A stretch of 35,574 nt of DNA from Saccoglossus kowalevskii (lineage: Eukaryota; Hemichordata; Enteropneusta; Harrimaniidae). Both the position numbers and the translations under genes were made by a program. Numbering within the stretch: position 1 is the first letter of the stretch; every line of letters begins with the position of its first letter. The notes below the pieces were generated by a model that saw nothing but the letters and a program-made list of their open reading frames with translations, made no database searches and was not told where the DNA came from. Positions 1 through 9,171 of the stretch are shown piece after piece. The stretch covers positions 316,254 to 351,827 of the forward strand of contig NW_003124895.1 in NCBI RefSeq assembly GCF_000003605.2. The letters run 5' to 3'.

Positions 1-242
1 CGTTTATTCCGTGTTATTTGCTTACTTTACTTCCTATGTCGACAGCAACTATGAGTTTAAAAATTATTTCTCAGTACTTATTTACTGTTAAAATGCTGTA
101 CCATTACTTTCACCATCCTACTACAGCCAGATCTGAAGGCCTTTGCCGCATTCTGGCCATGCTGTGTGGCGCGTATCGCGTGGACGGGTTTCACGTTCTC
201 TGCACGTAATAAGCTCGGTTATTAAGCATCCTTTATTGGGGA

Positions 243-330
243 TGCCCGGTGGCCGAGGGGAAGACGTGTAGTGGCGTGAAGCTAGGCGATTAGGTGCCGT
301 ACGCGAGCGTTGGTTCGAGTCACGCACGCA
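243..330 (+). repeat. tRNA-like Pol III element (SINE head)
   Basis: An A-box-like TGGCCGAGGGG (250-260) is followed 52 nt later by a perfect B-box, GGTTCGAGTC (312-321), the layout of an internal Pol III promoter with a long variable arm as in tRNA-Leu/Ser. The acceptor stem does not pair well, so it is not called a functional tRNA. A short hairpin (GCATCC...GGATGC, 228-247) abuts it. Near-identical 25-nt stretches at 1-25 and 370-394 flank it. Confidence 0.5.
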
Positions 331-539
331 GTACGTATTTACTATAATTAGACATAGTCTTTACCTTGCCGTTTATTCGGTGTTATTTGCTTATGTTAGA
401 GATGACCTTTCAACTTTCATTGGCCTTAGCATTACGCCGAACTCAATGAGAGCGATGCATTGTTCCCGTGCTATGTTTTGCATAAAAACGTTAGTGCGTG
501 AATTAAAATGATATTTTGTTTAACACTGAGAATAAAAAT

Positions 540-870
540 GTACATTTAATAATGAATTTGTTTTAATGAATTGAGTGCGCAAATAGAGACCATGAATTAC
601 TAGAGTTTTTACGGTATTTGTACTAAATTCGAATCACCGTCAGCTACCATGCGAACACGAACACGACCGCCACGACCGCCTCACACAAAGATCAAAACAC
701 CAGTCATTACGGGGGAGGATTCAGGCATTCACCTGCCACCTACGCCCAACACGATAGTCGGAAAGACGAGAACGTTCCAAAAATGGTTAGAATTAAGCCA
801 GATAAGAAAGTGACAAAAACGATAGAACTTCTCTAGAATTCGAATGCCAAGACAAATACTTCAGTGTGGT
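540..870 (+). repeat. Diverged duplicated block, copy 1
   Basis: Shared with 2083-2455 in the same orientation. Landmarks are AATTTGTTTTAAT, the CACCGTCAGCTAC region, GATCAAAACACCAGTCATTA (692 here, 2318 in the partner), and AGAATTCGAAT followed by GACAAATACTTCAGT. Indels shift the offset from 1536 to 1626 nt. No coding potential is evident. Confidence 0.75.
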
Positions 871-1195
871 TAACGGTGTGGTCGGCGTCGGGGCTAGTAA
901 AATATATATTTTTTTCAAGAACTGAATTAATAGGATACATATTTTTTGTGCGCGAATTAATAAAATAAATGTTGGTAGATTCAATAAATAGTAATTTTTT
1001 TCGGATGGAAATTGGTACAGACAAGCCTAACATTTGCCATGATCTAGCATCGGCAGGTTTGAGAAGAGAATTTCACGCACACGACGGCAATCAGGGTTTC
1101 GTTCCGATTGAGTTTGTAGATAGGACTCAAATCTTCCCGAGATGAACATAAACATGTCTAGAGACTAGGTTTTTTCCTTCAAAAATATATTATAC

Positions 1196-1425
1196 AAGTT
1201 CACCTTTTCAGCACCAGACTTTCACGCCCAAATTGTTTTGCACTTTTTTTCTCATATTCTTCAATGTTTCTGGAAATGAACCTGAATTTTGGAGCCAACA
1301 GACAAAATTTGAGTCAATTTTCTGTTTTTACTCCAAAAAATTGTCTATTTTTGTCCCAATCTTCTGAAGGAAAGTGCAGTTGTGTGAATTTGTGAAGAAA
1401 AGAGGGAACTGGTGGTGTAACTCAA
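1196..1425 (+). repeat. Dispersed repeat, orientation 1
   Basis: It matches the reverse complement of 24805-25035 over ~230 nt (for example CATTCTTCAATGTTTCTGGAAATGAA-like and AATTTGAGTCAATTTTC segments), with many substitutions. It is non-coding by appearance. Confidence 0.65.
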
Positions 1426-2082
1426 AATATACGCTAAAAGTTTCATCGAATAGGCGAGTTGTACCAAAACAGGGTAATTCAGGAAATCAGGTCACTTGTT
1501 ACATCCATATATGGTAGAGATGAACTTTTCAACCTTTCGTCAACATTGCGCCGAACTTTGAGAGCAAGCTTTTGAAAAGATCGACATTTCGGAATGACGC
1601 TGCTCAAATTAGTGTTTTGAAAACCAACACAAATAATCACAACTGCCGTTTCGTTGATATTTGCATAACGTTTATCTTTGGGATGGTTTAAATGATACAT
1701 GTAACATATTATCTGTATACTCTGGTGAGTGTCTGCTGACGATTCTGATATAACGGGTGATAAGCTTCCTGGCGCAAACAATGCGTGTTTATCTAAGTCT
1801 GTTGTCAGCAATATTGTCAATCAAGACTTTGTCGGAAAAAATATGGTCATAACTTTGCGCAATTTTCTTTTAACTCTTTTAAAGTCAATATTCTACACCA
1901 TTTTACTAACGTGATGACGAGAAACAGAATAAAAGCGAAGACTCCAATGATAGACGAGGCAAAGAAAAATCTGCGACTCAGTGAGGCGGGGTCATATTAT
2001 TATGACCAACCTCGCGAGTGGTTCAAAAGGGGGGTTGAACTACTGTATCCGCATCCACGCGAAAGATTTTCAACTACATTTA

Positions 2083-2455
2083 ACAATTAATTTGTTTTAA
2101 TTAATAGAATGTTTACATTATTTGCACTAAATTTGAAATCGCCGTCAGCTACACTGTAGCTATTTTCGCTAGCCAAGGTCTAAGTTTATTCGACCAAGCC
2201 TCTAAACAGATCATTTAGAAGCCTATATGTTGAAGACACGGGACCGTGCGATTCGGACATGCGAACGCGACTGCAACCCTGCGGTACCGTACGTTTTATT
2301 AGCACTCCACACAATGATCAAAACACCAGTCATTACGGGGGCGGATCCAGGCATCCACCTACTTCCGCCCACACGGTAGTCAGAATGGCAAGAAACTTCT
2401 AAAAATGGCAGGAATTCTCCAGAATTCGAATAGCATGACAAATACTTCAGTCTTG
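2083..2455 (+). repeat. Diverged duplicated block, copy 2
   Basis: Partner of 540-870. It is probably a copy of a dispersed element or an old tandem duplication of the whole 0.4-2.4 kb region; sequence around 1500-1570 also resembles 395-450 (AGAGATGA, TTTCAAC, GCGCCGAACT or ACGCCGAACT). Confidence 0.7.
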
Positions 2456-2492
2456 GGCAGTACTCAGTATCAAAACCTGGATCGCCCCTGAG

Positions 2493-2711
2493 TTATCGTA
2501 TTATTTCGTGAAAGTCTGTCGGCTTTTCCTTTAGATATCTCATGTAAATCTCGACGTAGTTTACATCCAAAGTATACGGTGCTTTTAAAATTATTTTTTC
2601 GGAGAGTTTTAAAATAGCATTAGTTCTAATCAGGCATGATATATCACACCATGCCCCACTGGCTATTTGCTGAGTTGTCGATTTCATGTCAATATCTGGA
2701 ATTTCCCACAT
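2493..2711 (-). CDS. Short uncharacterised open frame, doubtful
   Basis: 72 codons, MWEIPDIDMKSTTQQ... ending DFHEIIR-stop. Its composition is protein-like (few low-complexity runs, mixed charged residues), but no family is recognised and there is no splice or neighbour support. It could be an exon relic or chance. Confidence 0.15.
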   Translation of the reverse strand: MWEIPDIDMKSTTQQIASGAWCDISCLIRTNAILKLSEKIILKAPYTLDVNYVEIYMRYLKEKPTDFHEIIR

Positions 2712-3998
2712 TCATTGAAATGTTTGTTCGTTGTTGAAGGGTCGAAGGATCATGCATTTTTTCACAATGATTAATCATTTCTTTTGCTGTCTCCCGCCCC
2801 CGCGGTTTGCAGAGTATGCCAAACTTCAATGACTCAGCTCAAATGCAGTTTAAAACGCTTTCCACGTAATTGTGACTTACATTTTGTTCTTAACAACAAT
2901 GGTCCCTACCACATTCGGAAAATCCAAACATCGCGATTTAAACTAAAGACGTAGTGCTATTGTTCAGGGGAAAAAAACTCAACAGGTTTACCATTTGGCC
3001 ATTTGTGTATCTCTGGAATTGCGTTTTAATTCGTGTATGTGTAAAACAAATTTCACACACAGGTTTCATCTAATTAGCTTAACTTACAGTTGAAGTCTCT
3101 GAGCGCTACGGATTATCAGGCAAGCAGACGTTCGACTCGGACAAATAAGTAAACAACAGCCGGATTATTGACAGATGTATTTCTAAATTATTGGCGTAAT
3201 TCCACAAATTCCAGTGTGTAAAAGTTCACAACAAAGTAACGCAGTTGAGATTGAAAATGTCTGTACACGTCACAGTTGTTCGATTTGTTTCACGCGCTGA
3301 CATACGCTATTTAATAAACATCCATTGTAACAACAAATGTTTATTATACTGTACTACAACAACTTACTTTTGATAATGACACCAATTTACCAATGAAGTG
3401 ACCACTCAACGTTTGTACTGATGTCTAACTACAGAGGGCGTGATACACGGATTTCGCCAGTGTATTGAGCACTAAGTGACCGCGAGAAAAAATAATGGGC
3501 CAAAGCATTTTCAAATATTGCGTGATTATGTTATCCATTAAAACTAACTGTAACTGTTGTAATAATTATAGGTTGCTGCATATTTAAAAAAGTACTTTGG
3601 AGATGATCTCTGGCTTTCAAAAATTCTACTGCATTATATTTTTTATAGTGCGTGCGACAATGATTTCAGATTTTTTTTCAAATGCAAATGAATGTAAATC
3701 ATCGACAAAGGAATGCAGTTATTCATCTGCACACCTGTATTATGGGGGTTTTCGCCAAAAAACAATTATCATGACCAACACATTTCTAATGTCCTAATTC
3801 ATCAGTATAGTAGATTGGAAAAATCACTACATCAAAGTCAAGTTTTAGGATTTTCTTGAACATATTTTTGTTCTTCACACTTTACTTACTTCATTATGTC
3901 CTAACTTTGATTTGTTATTGATAACCACCAGGGGATATATTGTTAACACAAATCAATGCATTAAACAGAAGCTGATAACATATTTTTTGTCAATATAG
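2712..3998. other. No gene recognised upstream of the AT-hook/cGAS-like gene
   Basis: AT-rich sequence without a convincing coding frame or repeat match inside the window. It must contain the promoter and any 5' leader exon of the gene starting at 4136, but no TATA box or other element can be assigned with confidence. Confidence 0.5.
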
Positions 3999-4009
3999 GC
4001 ACAATAAGC

Positions 4010-4120
4010 ATGTTTCACAAAGTCACTGCTGTTCAAACAGAAGATAATAATACATATCAAGAATTGAGAGAACCAATATTGGGTGGAGAAAGATCGATCA
4101 AAGTATATTCATACTGTTAA
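4010..4120 (+). CDS. Upstream ORF (36 codons) in frame with the main start
   Basis: ATG at 4010 runs 36 codons to TAA at 4118-4120, fifteen nt before the main ATG and in the same frame. A possible splice acceptor (TTTTTTGTCAATATAG, ending at 3998) precedes it, so 3999-4135 may be 5' leader exon. The encoded peptide has mixed composition (MFHKVTAVQTEDNN...) and is not recognised. It may act as a translational uORF or be the remnant of an N-terminal extension closed by one stop codon. Not supported beyond the sequence. Confidence 0.3.
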   Translation: MFHKVTAVQTEDNNTYQELREPILGGERSIKVYSYC

Positions 4121-4135
4121 TTTAAATTGGAAAAC

Positions 4136-5446
4136 ATGGAAGGTAAACGTAGCCGTGGACGTCCACGCAAGCCTCAGATTCTGAATTTGTCTTCACAATC
4201 TCCCAGCAGACAAGAATGGAGAGAAGAAAATAGTCTTTCACCATCGGATCCGAAGATTTCAGAAATATCTGCTGTTCCAAGAGAAAACAATAACACAGAT
4301 ATAGACTTCAAAAAAAAACGTGGCCCAGGCAGACCAAGAAAATGCCCAACATCAACGACCATTGCCAAGTCCCCATCACAGCTAGAAACAGTACAGTCAT
4401 CTGCACTAGATGGACCAGGAAGCCTTGAAGAAAAGCATGGTCCCGGTCGTTCATGCAAGTCTCAGACTGATAATGATTCTCCTGACATTGGAATAACATC
4501 ATCAATGGCAGATTTGATGATTTCATCACAGTCATCACAGGATGAAGATTGTGTGAGTAAATGTAGAGATGAAGTTGGTGGTGACAGTGATGTGTATTGT
4601 GGCAGACGAGGAACAAGTAGGAAGATTGGTAGGCCAAGAAGAGGGCGAGGAGGAAAAGGTGGGCAGAGTCCTTCAGCATCTTATCAGGAGTATTGTGAAC
4701 ATGATGCAAAAGTAAAAGAAGAGAATAATTCATGGATAGACTCCAATAGAGGAAGAAGACGTGGTCCTGGTAGACCAAAGAAATCTCCTGTGTTCACAAC
4801 AGCTACAGAAACTCCACTAGATTTAGAAACTGGACAACCCTCGTCATTAGTTCATGCGGAGAGCATGGAAGGAAAATATGGTCGTGGTCATCCATGCAAG
4901 TCTCAGACTGATAATGATTCTCCTGACATTGGAATAACATCATCAATGGCAGATTTGATGATTTCATCACAGTCATCACAGGATGAAGATTGTGTGAGTA
5001 AATGTAGAGATGAAGTTGGTGGTGACAGTGATGTGTATTGTGGCAGACGAGGAACAAGTAGGAAGATTGGTAGGCCAAGAAGAGGGCGAGGAGGAAAAGG
5101 TGGGCAGAGTCCTTCAGCATCTTATCAGGAGTATTGTGAACATGATGCAAAAGTAAAAGAAGAAGATGCATTGCAAGATGACTGTACCAAGGCAATCCCA
5201 CAAATTGAACGGCGTAGTAGTAGCAGAAGAGGTAGACCCCCATCAGCACTGTCTCTACAGTTTCCATTAAGTTATAAGCTCTACTCGATTTTTGAGGAGC
5301 AAATTCGAATTCAGAAAAAAAAATCTGCAGAATCAACTAAACTAGTTGGGCAAATTGAAAGTATGATCCTGAAATATGCCAAGAAAAAGCCACAGTTTGA
5401 AAATATGAAAACGTTCCACAGTGGTAGTCACTTTGAGAATTTAAAG
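4136..5446 (+). CDS. Exon 1 of the AT-hook/cGAS-like gene: AT-hook region, spine helix and GS motif
   Basis: It encodes residues 1-437 and ends in phase 0 at an AAG|GCAAGT donor. AT-hook cores lie at 4157-4165 (RGRPRK), 4328 (GPGRPRK), 4628 (GRPRRGR), 4769 (GPGRPKK), 5069 (GRPRRGR) and 5231 (RRGRPP). Residues ~375-425 look helical and basic, fitting the spine helix that precedes the nucleotidyltransferase core. The last 10 codons carry the GS motif. Unspliced, the frame runs six further codons to a TAA at 5465-5467, giving a 443-aa AT-hook protein without the enzyme. Confidence 0.85.
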
Positions 5447-8400
5447 GCAAGTAGTACGAACTCATAAACATGTTCACTGAACTGTCTTTTTTGTTGTTGG
5501 TATATTGTTTGTAATTGCATAGATCATTCATTGAATTTTACCATGCTCCACCATCATTAGGTAAAGGGAAAGTATATGAGTAGAACATGTCTGTTCTAAT
5601 CATTGTTGTTACTGTTGTCTCTTTGATTATCATTACTCGAAATATTTTATATGATCAACTTTAAACCTCCTAGTCAATCATAATTTAGTGCAAATCATCA
5701 AAAAAATAAATAGGAAGAAAAATATAAGACAGATACAATTTTGAAGAACCAATAGAACATAATTCTGTAATTTGGTCGTAAATTGAGTACAAAAGTCTGC
5801 CAAATAATCACTTGGTCCAAATTTATTAAAAGCAAACATTCTCACATTAAAAGAAATATGAATAATAAATTATGTTATACATTATTATGATGACCATATT
5901 TTTCTTTGTTAATGTTCGTATTTACTGTAAAAAATGAGTTTGACATGAACCTTTATTCTAACTTTGACCTGCAACGAAAAAATGATTGTATCAAGCAGCT
6001 TTTTGCTAGTAATATCCAGATTCTCAAGGGATTCGGTTTTTACACTATGTTTCATTTTACTATGTTTTATTTTTCTTAATGACATTATACAAATTCATAT
6101 CCTAGTCAATCTATGTATGCCCAGACAATAACTTACTTATTACTAATATTAATTATAATTATATTATATTATTGACCATTCTGTTTTAATAGGTCTCAAG
6201 TCCAGATGAACTAGATATAATGTTTGAATTGGCTGCCACGGGAACATGTGAGAAGATTAATGACCCCTTAGACTGCCAATGTTTCATGCGACTACAATTG
6301 GACCAATCTGATGCCTTATTTTGCTATTGTAAAGATGGTTATCTTTCACCTAAGCTACTTCTAAAAGCTTTCAAAGGGGTGGTGTCAACTGCTATAAAAC
6401 ATATGCATTATCCAGGTATTTTCACATTACATGTATGTTGTATATAAGTATTATTGTTCCAGGCAACAATTTCTGACAACGTTTTGATATATAAATGCAA
6501 ATAATGGTGGTGCAAATGTTGCATTTTCCAATTAACATGTGGCCATCCATAGGTTAACCTCTGCTTGTCAAAAACAAAGACTCATCAATGAAATTCTAAA
6601 ATGACAGTCTTTATTTTTAAATAAAGAGTTATCATGAATTCCTAAAATTCATTTTATATTTATTAACAGATATCAATGTTAACATATTTGTACCCGATGA
6701 CTCAGATGGCAGTCCCTCAGTTCAGCTACAAATAACAGAAAAACCAACCGACAAATTTCTCCTTGATGTTGATCTTGTGATTGCTATTGCGATAGACTGT
6801 AAACAGTGGCCTGCTGGCTATGATTCTTGGATACTATATCCCTGGTTTTCTCAAGACGAAGAACTTGAACTGAAAAAATGTCCCTTTCACCTTGTTGCAA
6901 AATCTCCTCCTCCAGGCAAGTTAATATGTTCACTCACGCACATTTATTCCTCTCTCCCATTTGAGAGAGATTGGCTCAAAACATATCAAAAGCATTTTAG
7001 CTCTGTTGTCGACTTTGTCGAACGGAGCTTATCATATGAGTGATTGTCTGTTGTCGTCTGTGTTAACTTTTTACTTTTTCGACTTCTTATTGAAACTACA
7101 AACTTGAATGCTTTGATACTTGATGTATATGTACCTTGTGTAGACCTTTTCTTCGATTTGTTCGTTTCATGATGTTTCCTTTAATTCTCTAGTTTTGGTG
7201 AATATTTTTGGTAAAAAGTGATATTTTCGACTTCTTGTTAAAAACCGCAAGTTCGATTGATTTGATTCTACATATATAGGTACTACATGTTGACCTCTAA
7301 GATTTGTTCATTTTGTGATGATATATTCAATTCTCTAATTTTAATAAATATTTTTGTAATTTATGGTAAAAAGTAATATTTTCAACTTCTTGAAAACCGC
7401 ATGTCGGATTGATTAGATGTTATACATATATGTACCTCAGGTAAACCTCTCTCAAATTTGTTCATTTTCTGTTGATATCTTCAATTCTCTAATTTTATGA
7501 ATATTTTTGTCATTTTTGGTAAAAAGTGATATTTTCGACTTCTTGTTGAAAATCGCAAGTCTGATTGCTTTGATACTATACATATTGTTCATTTCTCTAA
7601 TGATATCTTCTGTTCTTCAATTGAAATGTGCATTACTAACAGCGTAGTTATCTCCTTGTTTTTCTCGTGGCACCTTTAGATTTTTTAAATTCGATAATGT
7701 GCAATACATTATTCCTAAGGTCCAAATGAGTACTTTAAACTATGAAGACAATGTTGTATATTCATAATATCATGATGTGCATCAAACTGATACATTTCAG
7801 ATAAATATAGTTAGCCATTTTACATAACTATTAAAAGATGTCAGTCGAATTGTATGCATATGACACCTCCTTTTGATGGATATTAAGTATTATACATATA
7901 TATAATGAATGAGAGTAATATCTAACTAAATACACCAGTATTGTTGTTTTTCAGATCTACATGACCCAAGACGGGCCACAATGTGGAGAATATCATACTC
8001 ATTATTGGAAAAGAAGATATTATACACAACTGACTCTAAGGGCAGACAGCATACCTACGAAGGAGAAGATGACCTCAGCGGTACAACTTGTCGTAAGCAA
8101 TGCCTTCGTCTTCTCAAGTTGCTAAGAATGAACCTTTTGAAAAAGATAAACAAACGATATCACGATTCAGTTCCTTCTTATTTTCTAAAGACAGCATTTC
8201 TACATGAATGTTTAAGAATGCCAAACTCAGAGGATTGGACAAAGGAACACCTTCATGAGAGGATTGTACAGTTGCTGGAGTATATTGTAAACAAAATTCG
8301 AAGAGGAGAATTGCGTCATTTTTTTATTCGCAGTCACAATCTTATGAGCTCACTGCATTCTACGACTAGGCATGAGCTTGTGAAACACTATGTACCAGTG

Positions 8401-8451
8401 CTTAAAGACCTCACAGATGGTTCGCTTCACAAAATATTCAATCTTGAGTAG
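4136..8451 (+). CDS. AT-hook / cGAS-like (Mab-21 family) nucleotidyltransferase, 4 exons, 758 aa predicted
   Basis: Exons 4136-5446, 6193-6415, 6670-6915 and 7955-8451 join in phases 0, 1 and 1 to give 758 aa. The start is the ATG at 4136 (A at -3, G at +4), with an in-frame TAA at 4118-4120 just upstream. Residues 1-370 are low-complexity, basic and Ser-rich with GRP-core AT-hooks near 8, 65, 165, 212, 312 and 366. The C-terminal part reads as a Mab-21/cGAS fold: HSGSHFENLK across 428-437, PDELDIMFEL at 441-450, DVDLVIAI at 544-551, then WRISYS at 604-609 and CRKQCLRLLK at 639-648. G430/S431, E443/D445 and D546 match the GS, ExD and third-Asp metal site of cGAS. Such enzymes make cyclic dinucleotides that activate STING; whether this one does, and on what ligand, is inference. 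The AT-hooks suggest a nuclear or AT-rich-DNA-binding protein. No AATAAA is seen within 250 nt after the stop. Confidence 0.85.
4452..4722 (+). repeat. Exact 271-nt coding duplication, copy 1
   Basis: It is identical by eye to 4893-5163, offset 441 nt (147 codons, in frame). It encodes residues ~106-196, from CKSQTDNDSPDIG to HDAKVKEE, including one AT-hook. The sequence upstream of each copy (an AT-hook of GPGRP type plus linker) is clearly related but diverged, so the 441-nt unit is a mosaic. Confidence 0.95.
4893..5163 (+). repeat. Exact 271-nt coding duplication, copy 2
   Basis: Partner of 4452-4722 with no substitution seen. It encodes residues ~253-343. Absence of even silent changes means a very recent duplication, gene conversion from copy 1, or an assembly error. 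Confidence 0.95.
5447..6192 (+). other. Intron 1 (GC-AG), AT-hook/cGAS-like gene
   Basis: The donor is AAG|GCAAGT, which matches the strong consensus of GC-AG introns, and the acceptor is TTTTAATAG. Joining restores a continuous GS-to-ExD active site, which supports the intron strongly. The 746 nt are AT-rich and hold no recognisable gene or element. Confidence 0.8.
6193..6415 (+). CDS. Exon 2: ExD catalytic motif
   Basis: It enters after TTTTAATAG in phase 0 and begins VSSPDELDIMFEL, placing E443 and D445 exactly 12 and 14 residues after S431, the same spacing as S213, E225 and D227 in human cGAS. It ends in phase 1 at CCAG|GTATTT. The middle is Cys-rich (CEK, CQCF, CYCK), and FKGVVSTAIKHM near the end is typical of the Mab-21 family. 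Confidence 0.85.
6416..6669 (+). other. Intron 2 (GT-AG)
   Basis: The donor is CCAG|GTATTT and the acceptor TTAACAG|AT. It is 254 nt, phase 1, with nothing recognisable inside. Confidence 0.75.
6670..6915 (+). CDS. Exon 3: central strand with third catalytic Asp
   Basis: It enters after TTAACAG in phase 1. It encodes residues 512-593 with LLDVDLVIAIAI (third metal-binding Asp at about residue 546), then a WP, a W and FHLVAKSPP, the Mab-21 pattern at the junction of the two lobes. It exits in phase 1 at CCAG|GCAAGT. Read-through reaches a TGA at 7041-7043; the nearby GT at 6920 would create a stop at once after joining exon 4, so the GC donor is the one that keeps the frame. Confidence 0.83.
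6916..7954 (+). other. Intron 3 (GC-AG), AT-hook/cGAS-like gene
   Basis: The donor is CCAG|GCAAGT and the acceptor GTTTTTCAG. It is 1039 nt, phase 1. A tandem-core repeat element (6999-7660) fills most of the first 750 nt, its terminal hairpin starting only 83 nt after the donor. Confidence 0.78.
6999..7660 (-). mobile_element. Tandem-core repeat element, copy 1 (in intron 3)
   Basis: Read on plus, it starts with a hairpin (AGCTCTG 6999-7005 and CGGAGCT 7023-7029, one mismatch). It continues as about four imperfect units of ~145-155 nt containing GGTAAAAAGTGATATTTTCG, ACTTCTTGTTGAAAA, TTGTTCATTT and TCAATTCTCTAATTTT, and ends near ATTGAAATGTGCATTACTAA. It is the reverse orientation of the 21-kb copy. 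Layout resembles Helentron-related HINE/pearl elements (tandem core of ~155 bp between hairpin-bearing ends). Confidence 0.7.
7955..8451 (+). CDS. Exon 4: Mab-21 C-terminal helical lobe
   Basis: It enters after a T-rich tract ending TTTTTCAG in phase 1. It encodes residues 594-758: WRISYSLLEKKIL, a short loop with H626, then CRKQCLRLLKLL, SYFLKTAFLHEC, an EDW, and a C-terminal helix run ending FNLE-stop. These are the characteristic motifs of the Mab-21/cGAS C-terminal lobe. The vertebrate zinc-thumb ligand set is incomplete: H626, C639 and C643 are present but no adjacent Cys pair is visible. Confidence 0.87.
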
Positions 8452-8712
8452 TTGACTCAAAGAAATTGCATGACTCACTTTTTTCATGTTTGTATGTATG
8501 CAATATGTGAGTCTCTAAACAGTATATTTTGACAATTTATGTTTTCAATTTGTTGAAAAAAGGTTAGGAGACATTTGAATTTGTACACAAAACTGTAAAT
8601 TCAACTTTTTATTTAGAATTACAAAATCAACTATTTTACCAAACATTTTACTATGTGTGCAAGCCCTCTTCCACAAGATACTGCATTTTATGTATATCTT
8701 ATTCCATTTTGT

Positions 8713-9171
8713 AGCTCCGTTGTCGACCAGATCTTATCATATGAGTGACTTTCCGTCGTCATATGTGTAAACTTTTTACTGTCACGACTGTATATGTACC
8801 TTGGGCAGAACCCTCTTAAGCTTTCTCATTTCTCATTTTTTTGGTAAAAAGTGATACTTTGGACTTTTTGTTGAAAACCGCAAGGTTAATTACTTTGATA
8901 TTATGCACATATGCATTACAAGTGGACCTATATCAGATTTGTTCATTTCATGATGATATATTCAATTATCTAACTTTGATGAATATTATTGTAATTTGTG
9001 GTAAAAAGTGATATTTTTGAATTCTTGTTGAAAACAGAAAGTCGACTGCTTTGACGCTATACATCTTGCGTAGACCTCTCTCAGATTTCTTCATTTTCTA
9101 ATGATATCTTCAGCTCTTTAATTGAAATGTGCATTGTTAACAGCAGATCTATATCAGCCGAGCAGCTGCTT
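8713..9171 (-). mobile_element. Tandem-core repeat element, copy 2
   Basis: Same family and orientation as the intron copy. It begins AGCTCCGTTGTCGACC, has two to three core units, and ends TTGTTAACAGC...CAGCCGAGCAGCTGCTT, the complement of the opening of the 21-kb copy. It lies 260 nt after the stop of the AT-hook/cGAS-like gene and may affect its 3' end. Confidence 0.7.

Noticed and set aside
243-330. Functional tRNA gene
   Set aside because: The Pol III boxes are good, but the acceptor stem does not pair and no convincing anticodon arm can be drawn; called a tRNA-like repeat instead.
1479-1914. 113-codon minus frame (1479-1820) and overlapping 61-codon plus frame
   Set aside because: No recognisable family; they lie in a region of dispersed repeats and overlap each other, so chance is more likely.
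4308-5336. Long minus-strand open frames (156 and 177 codons) opposite exon 1
   Set aside because: They mirror the biased, duplicated plus-strand coding sequence, share the same exact repeat, and show no independent features.
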